From: Nonomuraea basaltis
Lineage (GTDB): Bacteria; Actinomycetota; Actinomycetes; Streptosporangiales; Streptosporangiaceae
Assembly: GCF_005893125.1 (NCBI RefSeq)
Contig: NZ_VCJS01000085.1
Location: 1 to 50,858, forward strand
DNA length: 50,858 nucleotides
Direction: 5' to 3'
The notes beneath the pieces are model-generated. The model searched no databases. It was not told the DNA's origin and worked only from the letters and a program-made list of their open reading frames with translations. The position numbers and the translations under genes are program-made. Of this stretch, positions 31,942-39,705 are shown piece by piece; the stretch's first letter is position 1; the number at the start of each line of letters is the position of its first letter.

Positions 31942-33513
31942 ATGCGGGTGAGATATCGGATCGCTGTCCCACTCGTCACATTGCTCATGGTGCCGGCCTG
32001 CGCGCAGGTGGCGCCGCCGCCTCAAGCCGTTCCCGCCCCCACCACCAGCGCACCCTCCAGCGCTCCGCCCTCGACCACCGCCGCCGCGAGCCCGAACGCG
32101 TCCGGCCAGGACGCCCGCCCCGCGCTGGCCGAGACGCGCAGCACCAAGACGCGCGATCTCAAGGTCGAGGTCGTCGGGCTGAACCGGGTCAAGGGCAAGC
32201 ACCTGGTGGCCCAGCTCCGGCTCACCAACACGGGCACGGAGAAGCACCTGCCGTGGACCGGCGAGATGGGCGACAACACGCGCCCGCTGGGGCGGATCCG
32301 GTGGGCGTCCGGCATCGGCGTGCTCGACGCGCAGGCCCGCACCTGGATCCTGCCGTACCAGCCGGCCGACTTCCCCTGCCTGTGCACCGACGAGGACCGC
32401 GACGGCGTCGGCTACTTCATCGACCCCGGCCGGTCGATCACCGTGTACGCGGTCATGCCCGCCCCTTCCGGCAATCCCGCCACCGCCACGGTCGTCACGC
32501 CGGTGGGCCCGCCGATGCCGGACGTGCCGATCAGCGACGAACCGCCGGCCACGGCACCCGGCATGACCATCCCCGACCCGGACGCCGAGCCCGTCACCAC
32601 CGTCACCCGGCGGCTCGTGACCCCGTCGGAGTCGCTGGACCAATCGGAGGAGACCGCCGACGACGGCACGGACCTCCAGGTCAACCTCTCGTCGGACGTG
32701 CTGTTCGCGGTGAACGAGGCCACGCTCACCGCCAAGGCGAAGGCCGTGCTGGCGCGTACCGCCAAGCTGATCGACGCGTCGCCCGGCGCCGCCGTGAAGG
32801 TGGAGGGGCACGCGGACTCCTCCGGCACCGACGCCATCAACGACCCGCTCTCCGAGCGCCGCGCCCAGGCCGTGCGGAAGGCGGTGTCCGGGCTCGTCAC
32901 CAGGCAGGGTCTGGCTTTCCAGGCCAAGGGGTACGGCTCCCGCAGCCCGCTGTACAGCAACGACACCGACGAGGGCAAACGGCGCAACCGGCGGGTCACG
33001 GTGACGTTCGCCAAGCCGGAGACCGCCGGCGCCGAGCAGCCGGCCACGCCCTCGGCGTCCGCCACCCCGGGCGTCACGGGGCTGACGGGCACCGGGAAGG
33101 CGGACGGCCAGCCGATCTCCATGGAGGTGACGGGGCTGCGGCGGCTCCCCGGCGGCCTCGGGCTGCTGACCTACCGGATCGCGAACGAGGGTGACGCCGA
33201 GGCCTGGTTCAACGAGCTGAACGACGCGCGCGACTGGATGTCGTTCAAGTACCGGGCGGCCATCAACGTGACGCTGACCGACGTGGCGGCGGAGCGGCAG
33301 TACCTGCCCGGCAGCCTCCAGGTGCCGGCGGACGGCGGCCGCGTGGACTCGTACTGCGCCTGCACGGATCTGTCCGGCGTGCGCCTGGGGACCGAGAAGT
33401 TCGGGCCCGGGGAGGAGAAGGTGTTCTGGGACCTGTTCGCGCTGCCCGAGGGCGTCACGACGATGAAGGTCAAGATCGCGAGCTTCCGCGACCTCCAGGT
33501 GCCCGTCCGGTAG
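31942..33513 (+). CDS. OmpA-family lipoprotein with duplicated flanking domain
   Basis: 523 residues. The lipobox VPAC has Cys20, and a Pro/Thr/Ser-rich linker follows. The OmpA/MotB-like peptidoglycan-binding domain is at residues about 250-355 (VEGHADSSGTDAINDPLSERRAQAV, landmarks EGHADSSGT and LSERRAQAVRKAV, then GYGSRSPLYSN and GKRRNRRVTV). It is flanked by two related beta domains. Domain A (about 70-190) contains CLCTDEDRDG, and domain B (about 390-520) contains CACTDLSGVR; both have C-x-C-T-D and start with a V-E/T-V-x-G-L-x-R strand. It probably sits on the membrane and holds the cell wall. Confidence 0.75.
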   Translation: MRVRYRIAVPLVTLLMVPACAQVAPPPQAVPAPTTSAPSSAPPSTTAAASPNASGQDARPALAETRSTKTRDLKVEVVGLNRVKGKHLVAQLRLTNTGTEKHLPWTGEMGDNTRPLGRIRWASGIGVLDAQARTWILPYQPADFPCLCTDEDRDGVGYFIDPGRSITVYAVMPAPSGNPATATVVTPVGPPMPDVPISDEPPATAPGMTIPDPDAEPVTTVTRRLVTPSESLDQSEETADDGTDLQVNLSSDVLFAVNEATLTAKAKAVLARTAKLIDASPGAAVKVEGHADSSGTDAINDPLSERRAQAVRKAVSGLVTRQGLAFQAKGYGSRSPLYSNDTDEGKRRNRRVTVTFAKPETAGAEQPATPSASATPGVTGLTGTGKADGQPISMEVTGLRRLPGGLGLLTYRIANEGDAEAWFNELNDARDWMSFKYRAAINVTLTDVAAERQYLPGSLQVPADGGRVDSYCACTDLSGVRLGTEKFGPGEEKVFWDLFALPEGVTTMKVKIASFRDLQVPVR

Positions 33514-33521
33514 AGGCGCGC

Positions 33522-34220
33522 TCAGCCGGTCATCCCGATGAAGAAGGCGGCGGGGACCAGCGCGACGGCGAGCGCCACGGCCTGCCACCGCGGAGCCGGG
33601 CCATCCTTCAGCACGGTGACGCCGAGGGGCACCAGGGCGACCGCGAGCCCGGCCAGGGCGACCAGCGAGATCGGGTCGCTGCTGCCCTTGAGCACGCCCA
33701 GCGGCAGCCCGGCCGCCAGCGCCAGGGCGACGCACCGCGCCACGCCGAGGGCCTTGGCGCGGTAGGCGCCGACAGCGAGCACGATCCAGCCGCCCATGAT
33801 GCAGATGGTGACCGCCTTGAAGACGTGGAAGGCCCCGTACGTGCCGGCGACCGCCTCCTGCGCCGCCGTCAGGCCGAGGGCGTCCACCAGCCGGAAGGCC
33901 AGGTGGCTCACGCCGGCGTGGAACACCCGGCCGAACAGCCCGAGCACCACCAGCGTGGCGCCCCACCTGGCCCAGCCCGGATGCGTCACCCCGATCCGCC
34001 GGGCCAGCGCGGTCACCGCGGGCCACAGCAGCACGATTCCGGCCGCGTACAGGCTGTAGGAGAAGATCATCCTCTCCGGCGCGGCGGCGTAGGCGGCGAG
34101 CTGGCCGGGGAAGAAGTCGTCCTCGCCGGCCCGGGTCAGTACCCCGGCGAGCAGCAGGAGCGGCCCGAGCAGCAGCCCGGTCCCCTCGACCCACCGACCG
34201 GGGACATGTGTGATCGTCAT
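33522..34220 (-). CDS. integral membrane protein
   Basis: 232 residues from the ATG at 34220. Six or seven hydrophobic segments, including LLLGPLLLLAGVL, YAAGIVLLWPAV, GATLVVLGLFGRVFH and AVALAVALVPAAFFIGM at the end. The short loops hold H-V-F-K-A-V-T-I and a FFPGQLAAYAAAPERM segment. I do not recognise the family. It is divergent from the TPR-AAA+ operon, sharing a 119-bp intergenic region that has a palindrome. Confidence 0.65.
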   Translation of the reverse strand: MTITHVPGRWVEGTGLLLGPLLLLAGVLTRAGEDDFFPGQLAAYAAAPERMIFSYSLYAAGIVLLWPAVTALARRIGVTHPGWARWGATLVVLGLFGRVFHAGVSHLAFRLVDALGLTAAQEAVAGTYGAFHVFKAVTICIMGGWIVLAVGAYRAKALGVARCVALALAAGLPLGVLKGSSDPISLVALAGLAVALVPLGVTVLKDGPAPRWQAVALAVALVPAAFFIGMTG

Positions 34221-34273
34221 GCCACCGATTGAAGCGGCGGCCGCGCGCGAGCACACGGGCGCTGCCGCGAGAG

Positions 34274-34306
34274 CCGTACCTATTGCCAGCGCTACCTTTG
34301 GTACGG
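34274..34306. promoter_or_regulatory. inverted repeat in divergent promoter region
   Basis: CCGTACC and GGTACGG are perfectly complementary with 19 bases between, i.e. two half-sites roughly two helical turns apart, 34-66 bp upstream of the TPR-AAA+ start. It may bind a dimeric regulator. Confidence 0.35.
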
Positions 34307-34339
34307 AAGTGAATATTCCCGACAGAAGGGACCGAGCAC

Positions 34340-35752
34340 GTGCTCGACGATGCCGGCCTCCAGGCGCTCCGCGAGGCCGCGCGCCTGTCTCCGGACAACC
34401 TCCCGCTCCGCCGGCATCTCGCCGGGCAGCTCCTGACCAAGGGATACCTGGCCGAGGCGGAGGCCGAATTCCGGGCCGCGCTCGTGCTCGCGCCCAAGGA
34501 CGCGGACGTCGCGGCCGGGCTGGCGGAGGCGTTCGTGCGGCAGAGCCAGTACGGCGCGGCGCTGTCGGTGCTCGAACCGTTCCTGGCCATGTTCCACCGC
34601 TACCCGCCGCGGATGGGAATTCTCGCGGCCAGGGCGATGCTCGGCGAGGGCGAGAAGGGAAAGGCGACCTACCGCTACCACGAGGCGATCTCCCGCGATC
34701 CTTCCCTCGCCGACCCCGAACTCGCCGAGCGGCTGCCGATCCCGGGCCGGAAGCCCGCCCCGCCGGCGCCCGCCGTCCCGCCAGGGCCCGCTGCCCCGCC
34801 GGCGCCCGGTGAGCCTGCGTACGCCACCCCGCCGGGCGCGCCGGCGTACCCGGCTCCCGACTCCGCGCCCGGCCAGGCGGAGGTGGAGCGGTCGAAGCTG
34901 ACCTTCGCCGACGTGGCCGGGATGGAGGCGGTCAAGGAGTCGCTGCGGGTCAAGCTCCTGCTGCCGATCCAGCAGCCGGAGCTCTTCGCCGCGTACGGCA
35001 AGCGTGCCGGCGGCGGCGTCCTGCTGTACGGGCCCCCGGGAGCGGGCAAGACCCACCTGGCCAGGGCCGCCGCCGGCGAGCTCGGCGCGTCGTTCGTCAA
35101 CGTCGGCCTGGCCGACGTCCTCGACATGTACATCGGCTCCAGCGAGCGCAACCTGCGCGCCATGTTCGACATGGCCCGCCGCAACCGCCCGTGCGTGCTG
35201 TTCTTCGACGAGGTCGACGCGCTGGCCGCGCGCCGCTCCGACATGCGGCAGGCGCACAACCGGCAGCTGGTCAACCAGTTCCTGGCCGAGCTCGACGGCG
35301 TGGACCAGAACGCCAACGAGGGCGTCCTGGTGCTGGCGGCCACGAACGCGCCCTGGTACATCGACGTGGCCTTCCGCCGCCCCGGCCGGTTCGACCAGCT
35401 CGTGTTCGTGCCGCCGCCCGACGCCGCGGCGCGCGCGGCCATCCTGCGCATCCTCTGCCGCGACAAGCCGCTGGCCGAGATGGACTTCGACGCGGTCGCG
35501 AAGGTCACGGAGCACATGGTCGGCGCGGACCTGAAGGGCGTGGTGGACCGCGCGGTGGAGGTCAAGCTCCAGCAGTCGATCAGCGCGGGCCACGCGATCC
35601 CGATGTCGACCTCCGACCTGCTGGCCGCCGCCCAGGGCGCCCGCGCCACCGCCGTACGCGAATGGATGGCCACCGCCCGCAACTACGTGCTGCACGCCAA
35701 CGAGTCCGGCGCCTGGGACGAGCTGATGCCCTGGATCAAGGCCAGATGGTGA
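34340..35752 (+). CDS. TPR-AAA+ ATPase (Cdc48/FtsH-like module)
   Basis: 470 residues from GTG 34340 behind AAGGGA. Residues 1-135 are TPR repeats (LRRHLAGQLLTKGYLAEAEAEF landmark AEAEAEFRAALVLAPKDADV). A Pro/Ala-rich linker spans about 137-180. The AAA+ domain starts LTFADVAGMEAVKESL, with Walker A GPPGAGKT (about 230-237), Walker B VLFFDEVDAL and arginine-finger R-R-P-G-R-F-D. The AAA+ part resembles a Cdc48/FtsH protomer without the protease. It could be an unfoldase for membrane or secreted clients bound by the TPR part. It overlaps the next gene. Confidence 0.8.
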   Translation: MLDDAGLQALREAARLSPDNLPLRRHLAGQLLTKGYLAEAEAEFRAALVLAPKDADVAAGLAEAFVRQSQYGAALSVLEPFLAMFHRYPPRMGILAARAMLGEGEKGKATYRYHEAISRDPSLADPELAERLPIPGRKPAPPAPAVPPGPAAPPAPGEPAYATPPGAPAYPAPDSAPGQAEVERSKLTFADVAGMEAVKESLRVKLLLPIQQPELFAAYGKRAGGGVLLYGPPGAGKTHLARAAAGELGASFVNVGLADVLDMYIGSSERNLRAMFDMARRNRPCVLFFDEVDALAARRSDMRQAHNRQLVNQFLAELDGVDQNANEGVLVLAATNAPWYIDVAFRRPGRFDQLVFVPPPDAAARAAILRILCRDKPLAEMDFDAVAKVTEHMVGADLKGVVDRAVEVKLQQSISAGHAIPMSTSDLLAAAQGARATAVREWMATARNYVLHANESGAWDELMPWIKARW

Positions 35753-36948
35753 AGGTAGACGAGTCGCTCCAGCGCGCGCGGGCGCTGCTGCAGCTGGGCC
35801 GGCCCGCCGGCGCCGAGCGAGAACTGCGCGGCGTGCTCGCCGTCGAGCCGCAGCATGACATGGCGCACTGCCTGCTGGCCCTGGCCCTGGTCCACCAGGG
35901 CAAGGGCCTGGAGGCGATCGCCGCCGCGCAGGAGGCGGTACGGCTGGTGCCCGAGCACTGGTACCCGCACTACGTCGCCGGGCAGGTGTACTACCGCCTT
36001 CGTCTGCCCAACCAGGCGGCGGCCGCCGCCGAGGCGTCCCTGGCCCACTCCCCCGAGCAGGCGTCGACCTGGGAGCTGCTGGCCCGAGCCCACATGCTGA
36101 AGGGCCAGTGGCGCCAGATGGCCGACGCGGCCCGCCGCGGGCTGGCCATCGATCCACAGGTGTCCGACCTGGTCAGCCTGCTGTCAATGGCGCACACCAG
36201 GCTCGGGGAGGCCGAGCCGGCCCGGGCCGCCGCCGCACACGCCCTGCAGCTCAATCCGGAGAGCGCCACCGCGCACCTGGCGTCCGGCAGGGCGGCGCTG
36301 GCCTTCGGCGACCCGAGGGCGGCCGCAGACTCCTTCCGCGAGGTGCTCCGCCTCGACCCCGGCTTCGGCCCGGCCAAGGATCTCCTGGTGACGGCGCTCA
36401 AGCAGCGCAACCCGCTCCAGCGGATCCTGTCGAACCTGCGGCGCCGATACCGAGGCGGCTGGCGGCTGGTGTTCCTGCTGCCCGTGGCCCCGCCGCTCAT
36501 CGCGGTCTTCGTCCTCATCGCGCTCATGCACTGGGCGGCGTGGGTCTCCGAGGCGGTGACCGTGCTGCGGCTGGCCCGCGCCAAGGCCACCCGGCTGCTC
36601 TTCGAGGGCGCCGAGGCCCGCGTGGCCATGGCGTGCTGCGCCCTCGCCGTCGCCGGGGCGGGGGTGCTCGTGCTCGGCATCGCGCTCGGCCTGGAGGCCG
36701 TCGGCACGGCGGGCGTGGCGGTCATGGCCCTGATCACCGCCGTGCAGGAGGCCACGCACACCGGCTCGCCCCGTGGCCGCAAGGTGCTCTACGGCTGGGC
36801 CGGACTGCTGGTCGTGGCCATCGCCGCGGCCGTGATCGCCGGCGCGCCGGTCGTCGCGCTGCTGGGCGTGTACGCCGGCCTCGGCACGATCTGGGTCGCG
36901 GCGGGCGTGCGGCGCTTCTTCCTGGACCACAACACCGCCGAGGTCTAG
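35746..36948 (+). CDS. TPR membrane protein, partner of the AAA+ ATPase
   Basis: 400 residues from ATG 35746, overlapping the previous stop by seven bases; GTG 35749 is also in frame. Residues 1-225 are TPR-like (LLALALVHQGKGLEAIAAAQEAV landmark HQGKGLEAIAAAQEAVRLVP, then EAEPARAAAAHALQLNPESA). Four hydrophobic helices follow (VFLLPVAPPLIAVFVLIALM, a pair at about 300-340, and LLVVAIAAAVIAGAPVVALL), with an R-R-F-F-L-D-H-N tail. It could bring the ATPase to the membrane. Function unknown. Confidence 0.7.
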   Translation: MVKVDESLQRARALLQLGRPAGAERELRGVLAVEPQHDMAHCLLALALVHQGKGLEAIAAAQEAVRLVPEHWYPHYVAGQVYYRLRLPNQAAAAAEASLAHSPEQASTWELLARAHMLKGQWRQMADAARRGLAIDPQVSDLVSLLSMAHTRLGEAEPARAAAAHALQLNPESATAHLASGRAALAFGDPRAAADSFREVLRLDPGFGPAKDLLVTALKQRNPLQRILSNLRRRYRGGWRLVFLLPVAPPLIAVFVLIALMHWAAWVSEAVTVLRLARAKATRLLFEGAEARVAMACCALAVAGAGVLVLGIALGLEAVGTAGVAVMALITAVQEATHTGSPRGRKVLYGWAGLLVVAIAAAVIAGAPVVALLGVYAGLGTIWVAAGVRRFFLDHNTAEV

Positions 36949-37580
36949 CCCCCCGGGAGGGGGCGGCGGACGATGGCGCCCGCCTCCTCCTGGCCCATGC
37001 CGAACATGCGCAGCACCTGCTCGGCCAGCTCGTCCGGCGAGTTCTCGTCCACGAGGTCCGGATGCTCGAGCCAGAGCTGCAGGAACCCCAGCAGCGAGCC
37101 GCCCGCGCCGGCCAGCGCCACGTGCGGGTTCTTGACGCGGAAGCGCCCGGCCTCCATGGCGCGGCGGATGTCGCGCAGCGCCCGCGGCGCCAGCCCCTTG
37201 TCGGAGTCGATGTACGGCAGCCCGGTGCGGGTGAGGATGCGGGCGATCTGCGGATGGGTGGCGGCCAGCCGCCCGGTCAGCCTGACGGAGGCGGCGAAGA
37301 CCTCGGCCGGGTCCTCGATGCCGGCGGTGAGCTCGTCGAGCAGCTGACCGTGCTCCTCCAGCACGTCGCCGATCGCGGCCTGGAACAGCTCGTCCTTGCT
37401 CCCGAAATGGTTGTAGAAGGAGCCGAACCCGACGTCGGCCGCCTCGGTGAGCTCCTGGATGCTCACCTCGGCCATGCCCTGCCGCGCGAGGAACGCCCTG
37501 GCGGCGTCGATGAGCGCCTGCCTGGTGCGGGTCTTGCGCCGCTCCAGCCGGGACGCGGGCCGCGGATCCGACGACTTCAC
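36945..37580 (-). CDS. TetR/AcrR family regulator of the aromatic operon
   Basis: 211 residues. HTH at about 20-65 (ALIDAARAFLARQGMAEVSIQELTEAADVGFGSFYNHFGSKDEL, landmarks VSIQELTEAADVG and FYNHFGSKDEL). The C-terminal ligand domain is all-helical. The GTG at 37580 lies six bases after a TATGAT -10 box (37587-37592, minus strand), so the mRNA may be leaderless. It is divergent from the meta-cleavage operon and faces a palindrome near that promoter, so it probably represses the operon until an aromatic inducer binds. Confidence 0.85.
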   Translation of the reverse strand: MKSSDPRPASRLERRKTRTRQALIDAARAFLARQGMAEVSIQELTEAADVGFGSFYNHFGSKDELFQAAIGDVLEEHGQLLDELTAGIEDPAEVFAASVRLTGRLAATHPQIARILTRTGLPYIDSDKGLAPRALRDIRRAMEAGRFRVKNPHVALAGAGGSLLGFLQLWLEHPDLVDENSPDELAEQVLRMFGMGQEEAGAIVRRPLPGG

Positions 37581-37598
37581 ACGCCGATCATAGCGGGC

Positions 37599-37628
37599 TT
37601 GACAGATGCATCCCTCATTTCTGATGAT
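37599..37628 (+). promoter_or_regulatory. sigma-70-like promoter of aromatic operon
   Basis: TTGACA (37599-37604), 18 bases, GATGAT (37623-37628). The -35 box is a perfect match, and the -10 box lies in the left arm of the operator. Confidence 0.55.
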
Positions 37629-37639
37629 TTCATCATCAG
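37621..37639. promoter_or_regulatory. TetR-type operator
   Basis: CTGATGAT and ATCATCAG form a perfect inverted repeat around TTC, over the -10 region of the aromatic operon. A weaker TGAT/ATCA pair follows at about 37640-37654. Confidence 0.6.
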
Positions 37640-37663
37640 TGATGGTTCAATCATGAGGTGGCT

Positions 37664-38779
37664 ATGGAGAGCGCGCACGCCAACCTGCACAGCGAGCGCG
37701 GCCCGCTCCGGGGTGAGCACCCGGGCCGGGCCCGCGATCCGGTGATCAAGGTCATGGATCTGGCCTGGCTGGAGTTCGAGAAGACGGACCTGGTCCGGGC
37801 GGAGTCGTTCGCCCGCGACTTCGGCTTCGCCGTGGCTGCCCGTACGCAGGACGCCCTCTACCTGCGCGGCACCCTGCCAGGCCCGCACTGCGTGGTCGTC
37901 CGCCGCGGCCCGCGATCGCGTTTCGTGGGCCCGGCGTTCCGGGCGGCCGCAGCGGCGGACCTGGTGCGGCTGGCCCGGGCCACCGGCGCCGACGTACGCG
38001 AGCTGGACGACGTGGGCGGCGGCCGGGTCGTGGACCTCCGCGACCCCAGCGGCATCCCGGTACGCGTGGTCCACGGCATGGCCGACATGCCGGCCCAGCC
38101 CGAGCAGCCGGTGCTGACCATGAACACCGGCCTGGACCACCCTCGGATCAACCGCACCCAGCGGCCCGCGCCCGAGCCGGCCCGGGTGCAGCGGCTCGGG
38201 CACGTGGTGCTGGAGACCAGGTGGTTCGAGCGGGCGCTCGACTGGTACCTGGACACGCTCGGCATGATCGTCAGCGACTTCCTCTTCCTCGACGACCAGC
38301 GCGACCGCGGCCCCACCATGGCGTTCGTCCGCTGCGACCGGGGCGCCGAGCCAGCCGACCACCACACGCTGGCCATGCATCTCGGGCCCGGGGTGGGCTA
38401 CGTGCACTCGGCGTACCAGGTGGCCGACATGGACGCGGTCGCGGCCGGCGGCGAGTACCTGACCGGCCGGGGGTACCGGCGTGTGTGGGGCATCGGCCGG
38501 CACGTGCAGGGCAGCCAGATCTTCGACTACTGGCGCGACCCCGACCGCCTGATGGTCGAGCACTTCGCCGACGGCGACCTGTTCGACCGCACCCTCGAGC
38601 CCGGGTGGGCACCCATGTCGGCCAGCGGACTGGCGCAGTGGGGCCCGCCCGTCACCCGCGACTTCCTCGGCACGAACCCGTCACCCAAACTGCTGCGCAC
38701 CGTGCTGACGGCGCTGCGCGAGGACAACGAGATCGACCCCGCCCGCCTGCTGGGCCTGATGAAAGCGATGAACACGTGA
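37664..38779 (+). CDS. extradiol (BphC-type) dioxygenase, two VOC domains
   Basis: 371 residues from ATG 37664, with GAGG six bases upstream; GTG 37658 overlaps that site. Two glyoxalase/VOC domains. The second carries the iron ligands expected for a type I extradiol enzyme: His180 (RLGHVVLE), His248 (GYVHSAYQV) and Glu299 (LMVEHFADGD). It should cleave a catechol ring meta to the hydroxyl groups. The protein is longer than BphC (about 300) because of an N-terminal Arg-rich extension of 30 residues and a 60-residue tail. Which catechol is used is unknown. Confidence 0.8.
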   Translation: MESAHANLHSERGPLRGEHPGRARDPVIKVMDLAWLEFEKTDLVRAESFARDFGFAVAARTQDALYLRGTLPGPHCVVVRRGPRSRFVGPAFRAAAAADLVRLARATGADVRELDDVGGGRVVDLRDPSGIPVRVVHGMADMPAQPEQPVLTMNTGLDHPRINRTQRPAPEPARVQRLGHVVLETRWFERALDWYLDTLGMIVSDFLFLDDQRDRGPTMAFVRCDRGAEPADHHTLAMHLGPGVGYVHSAYQVADMDAVAAGGEYLTGRGYRRVWGIGRHVQGSQIFDYWRDPDRLMVEHFADGDLFDRTLEPGWAPMSASGLAQWGPPVTRDFLGTNPSPKLLRTVLTALREDNEIDPARLLGLMKAMNT

Positions 38780-39705
38780 GCGTGAACGTACTGCGGACCG
38801 CCGGCTCCTGGTGGGTCGAGCGCGACGGGCAGGCCGTGGCGGTGGACACGGCCGCCGAGACCACCGCCGAGCTGCTGGCCGATCGCGACGCGGTGTCGGC
38901 GGCGGCCGGGGAGGGCGTGCCGGTCGAGGAGCTGGAGCTGCTGTCGCCGGTGACGACCCCGTGCCGGGTCGTGGCCCAGATGGTGAACTACCGGTCCCAT
39001 GCCAAGGACTCCGGGTTCGACCCGGACCGGGTGCCGATCACGTTCTTCCGCAAGGCGTCGGGCTCCGTGGCCGGGCCGCACGACACGATCGTCAAGCCGC
39101 GGCACGTGCGGCTGCTGGACTACGAGATCGAGCTCGGCCTGGTCATGGGAGCGGACCTGCCGGTCGGCGCGACCGTGACGGACGCCGAGCTGCCGGACTA
39201 CGTCGCCGGTCTGGTGATCGCCAACGACGTGTCGGCCAGGGACGTGCAGCTGCCCAAGACGCAGTTCTACGAGAGCAAGTCCTACCCCACGTTCACCCCG
39301 CTCGGGCCGCGGCTGGTGCTGCTGGAGCCCGCCGAGTTCGGCCGCCTCCTCGATCTGCGGCTACGGCTGTCGGTCAACCAGGTCCCCAGGCAGGACCGCA
39401 CCCTGGCCGACATGATCGCCGGGCCGGCGGCGGCGCTGACGGCGCTGGCCGGGTTCCAGGCGCTGCGCCCCGGCGACGTGCTGCTGACCGGCACGCCCGG
39501 TGGCACCGCGCTGAAGGCGCCGCCCAAGCCGGTCGAGCTGCTCGGCGCGCTGCTCCCCGCCGAGCTGAAGTGGAGGCTCTTCTTCGACCGGCAGGCGCGG
39601 GTGCCCGCCTACCTGCGGGAGGGCGACGTGGTCAGCGCGCGCATCGCGACCGGCGACGGCGCCATCGACCTCGGCTGCCAGCGCACGCCGGTGGCGCACG
39701 CATGA
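38776..39705 (+). CDS. fumarylacetoacetate hydrolase (FAH) family protein
   Basis: 309 residues from GTG 38776, overlapping the dioxygenase stop by four bases. FAH landmarks are NYRSHAKDSGF, FFRKASGSVAGP, DYEIELGLVMG (metal-binding Glu residues), VIANDVSARDVQ and GDVLLTGTPGGTA. The family hydrolyses or decarboxylates ring-fission products such as acylpyruvates and 2-hydroxymuconate. Position suggests that it acts after the extradiol enzyme. Confidence 0.85.
   Translation: MSVNVLRTAGSWWVERDGQAVAVDTAAETTAELLADRDAVSAAAGEGVPVEELELLSPVTTPCRVVAQMVNYRSHAKDSGFDPDRVPITFFRKASGSVAGPHDTIVKPRHVRLLDYEIELGLVMGADLPVGATVTDAELPDYVAGLVIANDVSARDVQLPKTQFYESKSYPTFTPLGPRLVLLEPAEFGRLLDLRLRLSVNQVPRQDRTLADMIAGPAAALTALAGFQALRPGDVLLTGTPGGTALKAPPKPVELLGALLPAELKWRLFFDRQARVPAYLREGDVVSARIATGDGAIDLGCQRTPVAHA

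Noticed and set aside
31882..34590. 902-codon minus-strand frame
   Set aside because: It crosses the OmpA-like gene, an intergenic region and the TPR-AAA+ start, with a product that is disordered and Arg/Gly-rich. The real minus-strand gene here is in another frame at 33522-34220.
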